From the NCBI GenBank assembly GCA_964510205.1, contig CAZEBW010000060.1, positions 1-22,808 on the forward strand: a stretch of 22,808 bases of DNA. The letters are read 5' to 3'. Shown here piece after piece: positions 7,253 to 12,737 of this stretch; position 1 is the stretch's first letter, and each line of letters starts with the position of its first letter. The notes under the pieces are model-generated. The model was given only the letters and a program-made list of their open reading frames with translations. It had not been told where the DNA came from and ran no database searches. The DNA is from CAZEBW01 sp964510205. Lineage in GTDB: Bacteria > Chloroflexota > Anaerolineae > VGOG01. The position numbers and the translations under genes were made by a program.

Positions 7253-8267
7253 ACCCCAATCCCCTCCCCACCGCCTTCGCCACCGCCCGCAGCTCTCCCA
7301 TCAACTGGACAAACCGCTCCGGCCTCAGCGACTGGGCTCCGTCGGAGAGGGCGCGCTGGGGGTGGGGATGCACTTCCACGATCAAGCCATCGGCGCCAGC
7401 GGCCACCGCAGCTTTGGCCACGGGCCCTACCAGCTCCCATTGGCCGGTGCCGTGGCTGGGGTCAACGATGACGGGCAAGTGGGTCAACCCTTTGAGGACG
7501 GGCACGGCGTTGATGTCCAGGGTGTTGCGGGTGTACTTCTCGAAAGTGCGGATGCCCCGCTCGCAGAGCATGACGCGGTAGTTGTCGTGGGAGAGGATGT
7601 ACTCGGCGGCCATGAGGAGCTCTTCCAGAGTGGCCATCATCCCCCGCTTGAGGAGGATGGGCATCTTCGACTCGCCCACGGCGTTCAGCAGGCTGAAGTT
7701 CTGCATATTTCGTGCCCCAACCTGGAGGATGTCGGCGTAGCGGGCCACCAAGGGCACATCTTCGGGGGCCATGACCTCTGTGACGACGGCCAGCCCGGTC
7801 TCCCCTTTGACTTCGGCCAGGATCTCCAGACCCTCCCGCCCCAGGCCCTGGAAGCTGTAGGGCGAGGTGCGGGGTTTGAAGGCCCCGCCGCGCAGGATGC
7901 GGACGCCGGCCTCCTTGACCGCCCAGGCTGCTTCCAACATCTGCTCGCGGCTCTCCACGGCGCAGGGGCCGGCCATGACGGTCACCGCCCGCGAGCCGAT
8001 GCGCATCCCGTTGATGGGGATGACCGTATCCTCGGGCTTGAAGTCACGGCTGGCCAGCTTGAAGGGCTGGAGGATGGGCACCGTCCTCTCCACCCCCTCC
8101 ATCAGTTCGAACACGTGGGGGCTAACTGGCCGCTCATCGCCGATGACGCCGATGATGGTGCGCTCCTCCCCCCGAGAGAGGTGGGCCTGAAAACCAAGTT
8201 CCTCTATCTGGCCCACCACTTCTTGAATCTTTTCCTCACCAGCCCCCATTTTCATAATGATGATCAT
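7251..8267 (-). CDS. aroF: 3-deoxy-7-phosphoheptulonate (DAHP) synthase, type I-beta with ferredoxin-like regulatory domain
   Basis: Condenses PEP and erythrose 4-phosphate, the entry step of the shikimate pathway. The 338-residue protein resembles the Thermotoga-type enzyme. Residues 1-66 form a ferredoxin-like domain (MIIIMKMGAGEEKIQEVVGQ, then ERTIIGVIGDER), which in that family mediates Tyr/Phe feedback inhibition. The barrel follows, with MAGPCAVESREQ, RGGAFKPRTSPYSFQGLG, LLKRGMMATLEE, CERGIRTFEKYTRNTLDI, DPSHGTG and EVHPHPQRALSDGAQSL. Metal and substrate residues (Cys in GPC, Lys in FKPRTS, His in DPSH) are present. The ATG at 8265-8267 has a strong AAAGGAGG seven bases upstream. A structured 300-nt leader with a mini-ORF separates it from aroH. 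Confidence 0.96.
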   Translation of the reverse strand: MIIIMKMGAGEEKIQEVVGQIEELGFQAHLSRGEERTIIGVIGDERPVSPHVFELMEGVERTVPILQPFKLASRDFKPEDTVIPINGMRIGSRAVTVMAGPCAVESREQMLEAAWAVKEAGVRILRGGAFKPRTSPYSFQGLGREGLEILAEVKGETGLAVVTEVMAPEDVPLVARYADILQVGARNMQNFSLLNAVGESKMPILLKRGMMATLEELLMAAEYILSHDNYRVMLCERGIRTFEKYTRNTLDINAVPVLKGLTHLPVIVDPSHGTGQWELVGPVAKAAVAAGADGLIVEVHPHPQRALSDGAQSLRPERFVQLMGELRAVAKAVGRGLG

Positions 8268-8572
8268 GGCGGATCCTCCTTTAACTCGACTGCTCGACTT
8301 TGCCTGATCAGGACGCGCCGAAGTGTGATGGGTCGTCCCGCACCTCTCGGGTGGTTCCCTTTCTCTTGACGATCAACATGGCCTGCCTCCTTTTTTCGCA
8401 TTGCGGCAAAAGTGACACGCCCGCTCGCGATGGATAGTCAAATCCATCGCTTCCCTGGCCGGATCTGGCGATCCAGCCAGAGCGACGTGCGACTCTTGCC
8501 CTGATGCCTTCTTTCAATGTGAAGGCTAGATATTGGATGGTGGAAAGCGCTCCAATTTCCAACCTCCAGCCT
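8268..8572 (-). promoter_or_regulatory. Structured spacer / 5' leader upstream of aroF
   Basis: This stretch of about 305 bases between aroH and aroF holds no full-length gene. It has three consecutive hairpins: arms GCCTTC/GAAGGC (8506-8526); an 11-bp stem with arms CTGGCTGGATC and GATCCGGCCAG, one wobble and a 4-nt loop (8455-8480); and a perfect 9-bp stem GCGATGGAT/ATCCATCGC (8427-8450). A 23-codon mini-ORF and the aroF ribosome-binding site follow. No clear promoter or U-tract terminator is visible. Confidence 0.55.
8308..8379 (-). CDS. 23-codon mini-ORF with strong ribosome-binding site upstream of aroF
   Basis: ATG (8377-8379) is preceded by AAAGGAGG's close match AAGGAGG six bases upstream, as strong as any gene here. 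The frame closes at a TGA after 23 codons, 40 nt before aroF. The peptide begins MLIVKRKGTTREVRDD and ends in SHFGAS. It has one Phe and no Tyr or Trp run, so it does not look like a classical attenuator peptide. Its first nine residues loosely resemble the start of an AroF ferredoxin-like domain, so it could be a decayed partial duplication. Alternatives are a regulatory uORF or a chance frame. Expression is plausible from the start signals alone; function is unknown. Confidence 0.45.
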   Translation of the reverse strand: MLIVKRKGTTREVRDDPSHFGAS

Positions 8573-8602
8573 CTAGCTTCCAATTTCCAACTTCCAATCC
8601 GG
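8554..8602. repeat. 7-nt tandem array (AATTTCC type) at the aroH 3' end
   Basis: Seven phased heptamers: AATTTCC, AACCTCC, AGCCTCT, AGCTTCC, AATTTCC, AACTTCC, AATCCGG. The aroH stop codon (8573-8575) and its last few codons lie inside the array. It is the same family as 11056-11104. Confidence 0.85.
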
Positions 8603-8947
8603 CCTCAGCGCCTGAGCTCCTCTGAGGTAGACGTGCCGAATCTCAGCCGCCCTCTTCTCCGTGTTCCAGTGGATGAGCACGCGGATGCACCTCTCCAGGC
8701 TTCCCGGCACGGGGATCTCCTGGGCATCCAAGAGAGCCACATCGCGCCAGCCCATCTCCCGCGCCGCCCTGGCCGGGAAGGCAGCCGCCAGGTCGGGCGT
8801 AGCAGTGAAGATGGCGCTGGCTACGCCTTCCACTTTCAAGTCGTTGGCCTCGACGATGCGCTCCAAGAGATCCCTGGTGGCAGCCAGAATGGCCTCGGCG
8901 TCGTCTTCTTCTACGGTGGTTGCCCCTCGGATGCCGCGACAATACAT
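8573..8947 (-). CDS. aroH: Chorismate mutase, AroH (Bacillus) type
   Basis: Rearranges chorismate to prephenate, the branch point to Tyr and Phe. The 124-residue protein follows the trimeric B. subtilis AroH family: RGIRGATTVEEDD at the N-terminus, ATPDLAAAFPA, VPGSLERCIRVLIHWNT and HVYLRGAQALRPD. The active-site set is conserved: Arg7, Glu77, Arg89, Tyr107 and Arg115, offset by one from the Bacillus numbering after Arg7. The ATG at 8945-8947 has GGAGGG five bases upstream. The C-terminal WKLEIGS is encoded by a heptamer repeat array. It is the first structural gene after the Tyr/Phe attenuator, so its expression should depend on read-through of the terminator at 9034-9067. Confidence 0.95.
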   Translation of the reverse strand: MYCRGIRGATTVEEDDAEAILAATRDLLERIVEANDLKVEGVASAIFTATPDLAAAFPARAAREMGWRDVALLDAQEIPVPGSLERCIRVLIHWNTEKRAAEIRHVYLRGAQALRPDWKLEIGS

Positions 8948-8976
8948 CTCTACCCTCCAGGTGACTGCTCAGCCAT

Positions 8977-9009
8977 AGGTGCAACGCACTTTACAAGTGC
9001 GTTGCACCT
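8977..9009. repeat. Perfect 15-bp palindrome, copy 1 (AGGTGCAACGCACTT arms, 3-nt loop)
   Basis: AGGTGCAACGCACTT (8977-8991), loop TAC, then its exact reverse complement (8995-9009). The same arms with loop CTA occur at 12701-12733. It lies between the attenuator terminator and aroH. Confidence 0.95.
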
Positions 9010-9025
9010 GAGCGGATACCGCTCA
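9009..9025. repeat. Perfect 7-bp palindrome with 3-nt loop
   Basis: TGAGCGG (9009-9015), loop ATA, CCGCTCA (9019-9025). It abuts the 15-bp palindrome and shares its 3-nt loop design. Confidence 0.7.
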
Positions 9026-9033
9026 AGATAAAC

Positions 9034-9067
9034 AAAAAAAGCGTGGGCTTGCCTGCTCCACGCTTTT
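9034..9067 (-). terminator. Rho-independent terminator of the Tyr/Phe attenuator
   Basis: On the minus strand AAAAGCGTGG (9058-9067) pairs perfectly with CCACGCTTTT (9037-9046) around an 11-nt loop, and seven T residues follow (9034-9040). It lies 25 nt after the leader-peptide stop and about 87 nt before aroH. It sits between promoter and first structural gene, so it acts as an attenuator rather than an end-of-operon terminator. Confidence 0.9.
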
Positions 9068-9139
9068 GAGATACCGATGAATGGCTATAACTTAGGGATG
9101 CGGTGTCATCCGGGCGTGAAGTAGCTTGCCTGACGCCGC
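9056..9139 (-). promoter_or_regulatory. Antiterminator segments of the Tyr/Phe attenuator
   Basis: In the RNA, CUUCACGC (9114-9121) can pair with GCGUGGAG (9056-9063), the 5' arm of the terminator plus adjoining loop, giving 8 bp with one U-G wobble. The nonamer CAGGCAAGC occurs just before this segment (9124-9132) and again in the terminator loop just before its 3' arm (9047-9055). The antiterminator therefore looks like a copy of the terminator's 3' half. Upstream, ACGCCGC (9159-9165) pairs with GCGGCGT (9133-9139). Confidence 0.65.
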
Positions 9140-9244
9140 TTCATCAGATGACGTCGCGGCGGCGTTGGCATAATAGTAGGCAAAGTAGTCCTCACGCCCC
9201 AACAAACTAACTTCTATTGCCTCGTCTTGCGACTCGCTAGACAT
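9092..9244 (-). CDS. Tyr/Phe-rich leader peptide of the aromatic operon (attenuator)
   Basis: A 50-codon frame starts at ATG 9242-9244 with GAGGG six to seven bases upstream, about 20 nt after the predicted transcription start. In the middle it encodes EDYFAYYYANA: four Tyr codons and one Phe codon within six codons (9170-9187). A Rho-independent terminator begins 25 nt after its TAA, and aromatic biosynthesis genes follow. This is the classical layout of a ribosome-mediated attenuator. A ribosome that finishes the peptide would cover the antiterminator segment at 9114-9121 and allow termination. A ribosome stalled at the Tyr/Phe run would leave it free. Fifty codons is long for such leaders, so a small functional protein remains possible. 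An in-frame ATG farther upstream falls within the -10 region and is rejected. Confidence 0.75.
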   Translation of the reverse strand: MSSESQDEAIEVSLLGREDYFAYYYANAAATSSDEAASGKLLHARMTPHP

Positions 9245-9271
9245 CTCCAACCCTCTTTCCAGTCTGGGCAT

Positions 9272-9300
9272 ATGATAACACAAAGGGAGACAAAAGTCAA
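9272..9300 (-). promoter_or_regulatory. Sigma70-type promoter of the aromatic operon
   Basis: On the minus strand TTGACT (9295-9300) and TATCAT (9272-9277) are separated by exactly 17 bases. Predicted transcription start is near 9265, about 20 nt before the leader-peptide ATG. Confidence 0.75.
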
Positions 9301-9337
9301 ACAGGGGTGTTTCAAAACGAGTTAGTCGGTATTGTTG

Positions 9338-9380
9338 GTCGGAATGGTATTCCGACGAATTGACGGATTACCAATCCGTC
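9338..9380. repeat. Two adjacent perfect 8-bp palindromes with 3-nt loops
   Basis: GTCGGAAT-GGT-ATTCCGAC (9338-9356) and GACGGATT-ACC-AATCCGTC (9362-9380). They differ in sequence but share arm length and loop size, and sit 5 nt apart upstream of the aromatic promoter. Confidence 0.85.
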
Positions 9381-9475
9381 CTACAACCGAGATGAAACAC
9401 ACCCAAGTCAAGCCTGGCTACACAGCTTTCGACTTCGATCGTCAGACACGCCGGTTTCTCAAAGTGAACGAGAGG

Positions 9476-11056
9476 TCAAGCTCCCAGCCCGTTCAACAGG
9501 CCATACTCCAGGCTGTCGGCCAGGGCCTGCCAACTGGCCTCGATGATGTTGGCGGAAGAGCCTACTGTGCTCCAGGTGCGCGCGCCGCAAGCGGAATCAA
9601 TGAGCACGCGGACCTGGGCCGCCGTGCCGGCCTCGCTGTCGAGGATGCGCACTTTGTAATCGGTCAGGTGGATGTCAGCCAACTGGGGATAGAAAGGCAA
9701 CAGCGCCTTGCGGGCGGCCAGGTCCAAGGCATTCACCGGACCGTTGCCCTCAGCAGCGGTGTGCATGATCTCATCGCCTACCCGCACCTTGATGGCGACC
9801 TCCGCCAACATGCCCCGATCCTGATAGCGAGGCCTCCCGCCGCTCTCCACCAGCACGCGGAAATCAACCAACTCGAAAGGCGGCTCATACCCCGGCTGAC
9901 CCCGGCGGATGAGCAGTTCCAACGACCCCTCCGCGCCCTCGAATTGAAACCCCTGCCTCTCCAAATCCTTAACCTGTTGGAGGATCTGCTGGGTCTGAGC
10001 CGGGCCCAGGGCAGGATTCAGACCGAACTCCTCGATCTTGTAGGCGATGTTGCTCTTGCCCGAAAGCTCCGAGACCACCACCCGCTTGCGGTTGCCAACA
10101 TGGGCGGGATCAACGTGCTGATAGCTCTCCTCGCACTTGAGCAGGGCGTTGACATGCATGCCGCCCTTGTGGGCAAACGCGCTGTGTCCCACGTAGGGCA
10201 GGTGGGCATCGTGGGCCAGATTGGCCAACTCGCTGACGTAGCGGGAGGCGCTGCTCAAGCGGCGCAACTGCTCCTCGCTGATGCAGTCGTAGCCCAGCTT
10301 GAGTTTGAGGTTGGGGATGATGGAGCAGAGATTGGCGTTGCCGCAGCGCTCGCCATAGCCGTTGATGGTGCCTTGCACGTGGACGACGCCGGCCTGCACG
10401 GCGGCCAGGGAGTTGGCCACGGCCAAGTCGCTGTCGTTGTGGGCGTGGATGCCCAGGGGAGTGGACGTGACCTCCTTCACCTGCTCGATGATGGCGGTGA
10501 GTTCGGACGGCAGCGTGCCGCCGTTGGTGTCGCAGAGGACCAGGCAGTCGGCCCCAGCCTTCTCCGCCATTTGCAGCGTGCGCAGGGCATAGGCCGGGTC
10601 GGCCCGGTAGCCATCGAAGAAGTGCTCCGCGTCGTAGATGACCTCCCGCCCCCGCTCCTTGAGATAGCCCACGCTGTCGGCGATCATGGCCAGGTTCTCC
10701 TCCAGCGTGGTGCCCAGCACTTGGGTCACGTGCAGACGCCAGCTCTTGCCGAAGATGGTCACAGCAGAGGTGGCAGCCTCCAACAATGCCTGGATGTTGG
10801 CATCATCCTCGACCGCCGTGCCGGCCCGCCGCGTGCTGCCGAAGGCGGCGATGACAGCTTGCTCCAATGGCATCCCCTGGGCCTGGGCGAAGAACTCTGC
10901 ATCTTTGGGATTGGAGCCGGGCCAGCCGCCCTCGATGTAATGGATGCCCAGTTCGTCCAAGCTGCGGACGATCTTCAGCTTGTCGTTCAGAGAGAGGGAG
11001 ATGCCCTCCCGCTGAGTGCCATCTCGTAAGGTGGTATCATAAAGCTGGATAACCAT
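9476..11056 (-). CDS. cimA: (R)-citramalate synthase
   Basis: Condenses pyruvate and acetyl-CoA to citramalate, which LeuCD and LeuB then convert to 2-oxobutyrate for isoleucine. The 526-residue protein belongs to the LeuA/CimA family and starts MVIQLYDTTLRDGTQREGIS. The DGTQREGIS form, as opposed to DGEQSPG in the neighbouring LeuA, together with the overall length, points to CimA. Metal-binding HAHNDSDLAVANS, CDTNGGTLPSEL and GYGERCGNANL are present, followed by a C-terminal LeuA-type regulatory domain. The ATG at 11054-11056 matches the family start; its only ribosome-binding motifs (GGAG, GGAAG) are provided by the heptamer array at 11056-11104. It is the last gene of the branched-chain operon. 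Confidence 0.93.
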   Translation of the reverse strand: MVIQLYDTTLRDGTQREGISLSLNDKLKIVRSLDELGIHYIEGGWPGSNPKDAEFFAQAQGMPLEQAVIAAFGSTRRAGTAVEDDANIQALLEAATSAVTIFGKSWRLHVTQVLGTTLEENLAMIADSVGYLKERGREVIYDAEHFFDGYRADPAYALRTLQMAEKAGADCLVLCDTNGGTLPSELTAIIEQVKEVTSTPLGIHAHNDSDLAVANSLAAVQAGVVHVQGTINGYGERCGNANLCSIIPNLKLKLGYDCISEEQLRRLSSASRYVSELANLAHDAHLPYVGHSAFAHKGGMHVNALLKCEESYQHVDPAHVGNRKRVVVSELSGKSNIAYKIEEFGLNPALGPAQTQQILQQVKDLERQGFQFEGAEGSLELLIRRGQPGYEPPFELVDFRVLVESGGRPRYQDRGMLAEVAIKVRVGDEIMHTAAEGNGPVNALDLAARKALLPFYPQLADIHLTDYKVRILDSEAGTAAQVRVLIDSACGARTWSTVGSSANIIEASWQALADSLEYGLLNGLGA

Positions 11057-11104
11057 TTTCCAACTTCCAATCTCCAACTTCTAATTTCTAATTTCTAACT
11101 TGAT
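11056..11104. repeat. 7-nt tandem array (ACTTCCA/ATTTCTA type) at leuB-cimA junction
   Basis: Seven phased heptamers: TTTTCCA, ACTTCCA, ATCTCCA, ACTTCTA, ATTTCTA, ATTTCTA, ACTTGAT. They fill the whole 24-nt gap, encode the last LeuB residues (KLEIRN) including its stop codon, and form the cimA ribosome-binding region. Confidence 0.9.
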
Positions 11105-12193
11105 CAGGTCGCCCATCTCCTGGGTTGTGATGGGCTGCTTCCCCTCCTCGGCGATGTCCCGGGTACGATAGCCTTGTTTCAGCACGGCGCTCACGGCCTC
11201 CTCCACAGCGGCGGCCTCATCTTCACGCCCTAAGGAGTGACGCAGCAACATGGCCGCGCTGAGGATGGCTGCCAGCGGGTTGGCAATGCCCTGACCCATG
11301 ATGTCGGGCGCGGAGCCGTGGATGGGCTCATACAGGCCGAAGCGGTGTCCTGATGGTTCGACAGGCTCACCACGGTGGCTTGTCGAAGGAGCGTCCTCCC
11401 GCAGCGAGGCCGAGGGCAGCATACCCATCGAGCCGGCCAGCGTGGAGGCCTCGTCGGTGAGGATGTCGCCGAACATGTTGCCGGTGACGATGACGTCGAA
11501 ATCGCGGGGACGCCTGAGGAGGTGCATGGTGGCCGCATCCACCAGCAGGTGCTCCAGCGCTACGTCGGGATAGTCCTGGGCTACCTGGTCAACCGTGTGT
11601 CGCCAAAGGCGAGAGCAAGCCAGCACGTTGGCCTTGTCCACCGAGGTGACCTTGCGCCGTCGTTCTCGCGCCAGGCCAAAGGCGACGTGGGCGATGCGCT
11701 CCACCTCGGCGCGGGTGTAGATCATGGTGTCCACAGCCCGTTCGCTGCCCTCCACCCGAGGCTGCCCGAAGTAGATGCCTCCCGTTAGCTCGCGCACCAC
11801 CAACAGGTCCACGCCGGCGATGCTCTCCGGCTTGAGGGGGGACGCGCCGATGAGATCGGGATAGACTGTTACCGGACGCAAATTGGCAAACAGCCCTAAA
11901 CCCTTGCGCAGGCTCAGGAGAGCCTGCTCAGGGCGGACAGCAGCCTGGGCATCATCCCACTTGGGACCGCCTACGGCGCCAAACAGCACGGCGTCGCTCG
12001 CCCGGCAGAGCTGGAGGGTCTCCGCTGGCAATGGGTCACCCACCGCGTCAATGGCCGCCCCGCCGACGAGGGCCTCCTCGAAAATGAACCTGTGCCCGTA
12101 GACTTCGGCCACCCGTTTCAGTACTTTGACCGCCTCGGCCACCACTTCTGACCCAATGCCGTCGCCCGGCAGAACAGCGATTCTGGCTTGCAT
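11081..12193 (-). CDS. leuB: 3-isopropylmalate dehydrogenase
   Basis: Oxidatively decarboxylates 3-isopropylmalate in leucine synthesis, and probably 3-methylmalate in the citramalate route. The 370-residue protein starts MQARIAVLPGDGIGSEV and has SLRKGLGLFANLRPV, VRELTGGIYFG, KANVLACSRLWR, VTGNMFGDILTDEAS and LYEPIHGSAPDIMG. Between LPSASL and FGLYEPIHG it carries about 15-20 extra residues (EDAPSTSHRGEPVEPSGH), encoded by an inverted repeat at 11350-11395. That position is normally a short loop next to the NAD-binding segment. The ATG at 12191-12193 has GGGAG about eight bases upstream and lies 2 nt after leuD. A longer upstream frame overlapping leuD is rejected. Confidence 0.94.
   Translation of the reverse strand: MQARIAVLPGDGIGSEVVAEAVKVLKRVAEVYGHRFIFEEALVGGAAIDAVGDPLPAETLQLCRASDAVLFGAVGGPKWDDAQAAVRPEQALLSLRKGLGLFANLRPVTVYPDLIGASPLKPESIAGVDLLVVRELTGGIYFGQPRVEGSERAVDTMIYTRAEVERIAHVAFGLARERRRKVTSVDKANVLACSRLWRHTVDQVAQDYPDVALEHLLVDAATMHLLRRPRDFDVIVTGNMFGDILTDEASTLAGSMGMLPSASLREDAPSTSHRGEPVEPSGHRFGLYEPIHGSAPDIMGQGIANPLAAILSAAMLLRHSLGREDEAAAVEEAVSAVLKQGYRTRDIAEEGKQPITTQEMGDLIKLEIRN
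11350..11395. repeat. Inverted repeat (TTCGACA ... TGTCGAA) inserted in leuB
   Basis: TTCGACA (11357-11363) and TGTCGAA (11381-11387) flank GGCTCACCACGGTGGCT. The sequence resembles the TTCGACxxGCTCAGG units in tyrA. It is translated in frame as GEPVEPS and neighbouring residues. Confidence 0.8.
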
Positions 12194-12195
12194 GG

Positions 12196-12687
12196 CTATA
12201 CTCCCAACTCTCTTCGTGTGTATTCGACCAGCCCCCCGGCCTGGATGATGCCCATCATGAACTCCGGATACGGTTCGGCCTGGAAGGTCTGCCCCGTGTT
12301 CAGGTTGCGGATTGTCCCCGTCTCCAGGTCCACCTCCAGGGTCTGCCCCGCTTCGATCGCCTCCGCCGCTGCACATTCCAGGATGGGCAGGCCGATGTTG
12401 ATGGCGTTGCGGTAGAAGATGCGAGCGAAGGTGTGGGCGATGATGCAGCTTACCCCCGCCGCCTTGATGGCCAGCGGCGCGTGCTCCCGCGACGAGCCGC
12501 AGCCGAAGTTGGTGGTAGCCACCACGATGTCGCCTGGCTGCACTTTCTGGGCGAACTCTGGATCAACGTCTTCCATGCAGTGACGGGCCAGCTCTTCGGG
12601 AGCCGAAACGTTCAGATAGCGGGCGGGGATAATGGCGTCTGTGTCCACGTTTGCTCCATACTTCCAGACCTTGCCGCTTAGTTTCAC
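12196..12687 (-). CDS. leuD: 3-isopropylmalate dehydratase, small subunit
   Basis: Swivelling-domain subunit that completes the active site of LeuC for isomerising 2- to 3-isopropylmalate; in this operon it should also handle citramalate. The 163-residue protein starts VKLSGKVWKYGANVDTDAIIPARYL and has TTNFGCGSSREHAPLAIKAAG and FYRNAINIGLPI, the short LeuD/HacB form. I chose the GTG at 12685-12687 because GAGAGGAG lies five bases upstream. The frame upstream of it has only a TTG, which falls inside the palindrome at 12701-12733. leuD follows leuC by 50 nt and precedes leuB by 2 nt. Confidence 0.94.
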   Translation of the reverse strand: MKLSGKVWKYGANVDTDAIIPARYLNVSAPEELARHCMEDVDPEFAQKVQPGDIVVATTNFGCGSSREHAPLAIKAAGVSCIIAHTFARIFYRNAINIGLPILECAAAEAIEAGQTLEVDLETGTIRNLNTGQTFQAEPYPEFMMGIIQAGGLVEYTRRELGV

Positions 12688-12700
12688 GGGGTCTCCTCTC

Positions 12701-12733
12701 AGGTGCAACGCACTTCTAAAGTGCGTTGCACCT
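12701..12733. repeat. Perfect 15-bp palindrome, copy 2 (AGGTGCAACGCACTT arms, 3-nt loop)
   Basis: AGGTGCAACGCACTT (12701-12715), loop CTA, exact reverse complement (12719-12733). The arms are identical to copy 1 at 8977-9009. It fills most of the leuC-leuD gap. Confidence 0.95.
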
Positions 12734-12737
12734 CACC

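Larger units (their letters stand above)
9245..9475. other. Intergenic region between cimA and the aromatic leader
   Basis: These 231 bases hold no credible gene. They contain the aromatic-operon promoter at 9272-9300 and two perfect palindromes (9338-9380). No U-tract terminator for the upstream branched-chain operon is evident. Confidence 0.7.

Noticed and set aside
8345..8365. GGGTGGTTCCC on the plus strand resembling the T-box core AGGGTGGNACCGCG
   Set aside because: It is on the wrong strand for the operon, lacks the following CGCG and antiterminator partner, and no specifier loop is apparent.
8427..8450. Perfect hairpin upstream of aroF considered as a terminator
   Set aside because: No U tract follows immediately; the nearest short T run is more than 10 nt away, so it is described as leader structure only.
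8308..8583. A 91-codon minus-strand frame across the aroH-aroF gap
   Set aside because: It starts inside a repeat array without a ribosome-binding site and runs through three hairpins. Only its last 23 codons have proper start signals, so only those are listed.
9245..9283. Longer start for the aromatic leader peptide
   Set aside because: The upstream ATG lies within or next to the -10 box of the promoter, so it would not be transcribed; the ATG at 9242-9244 has its own ribosome-binding site.
12194..12376. N-terminal extension of LeuB
   Set aside because: It would overlap leuD by 180 bases with low-complexity Gly-rich sequence; the ATG at 12191-12193 gives the standard LeuB start.
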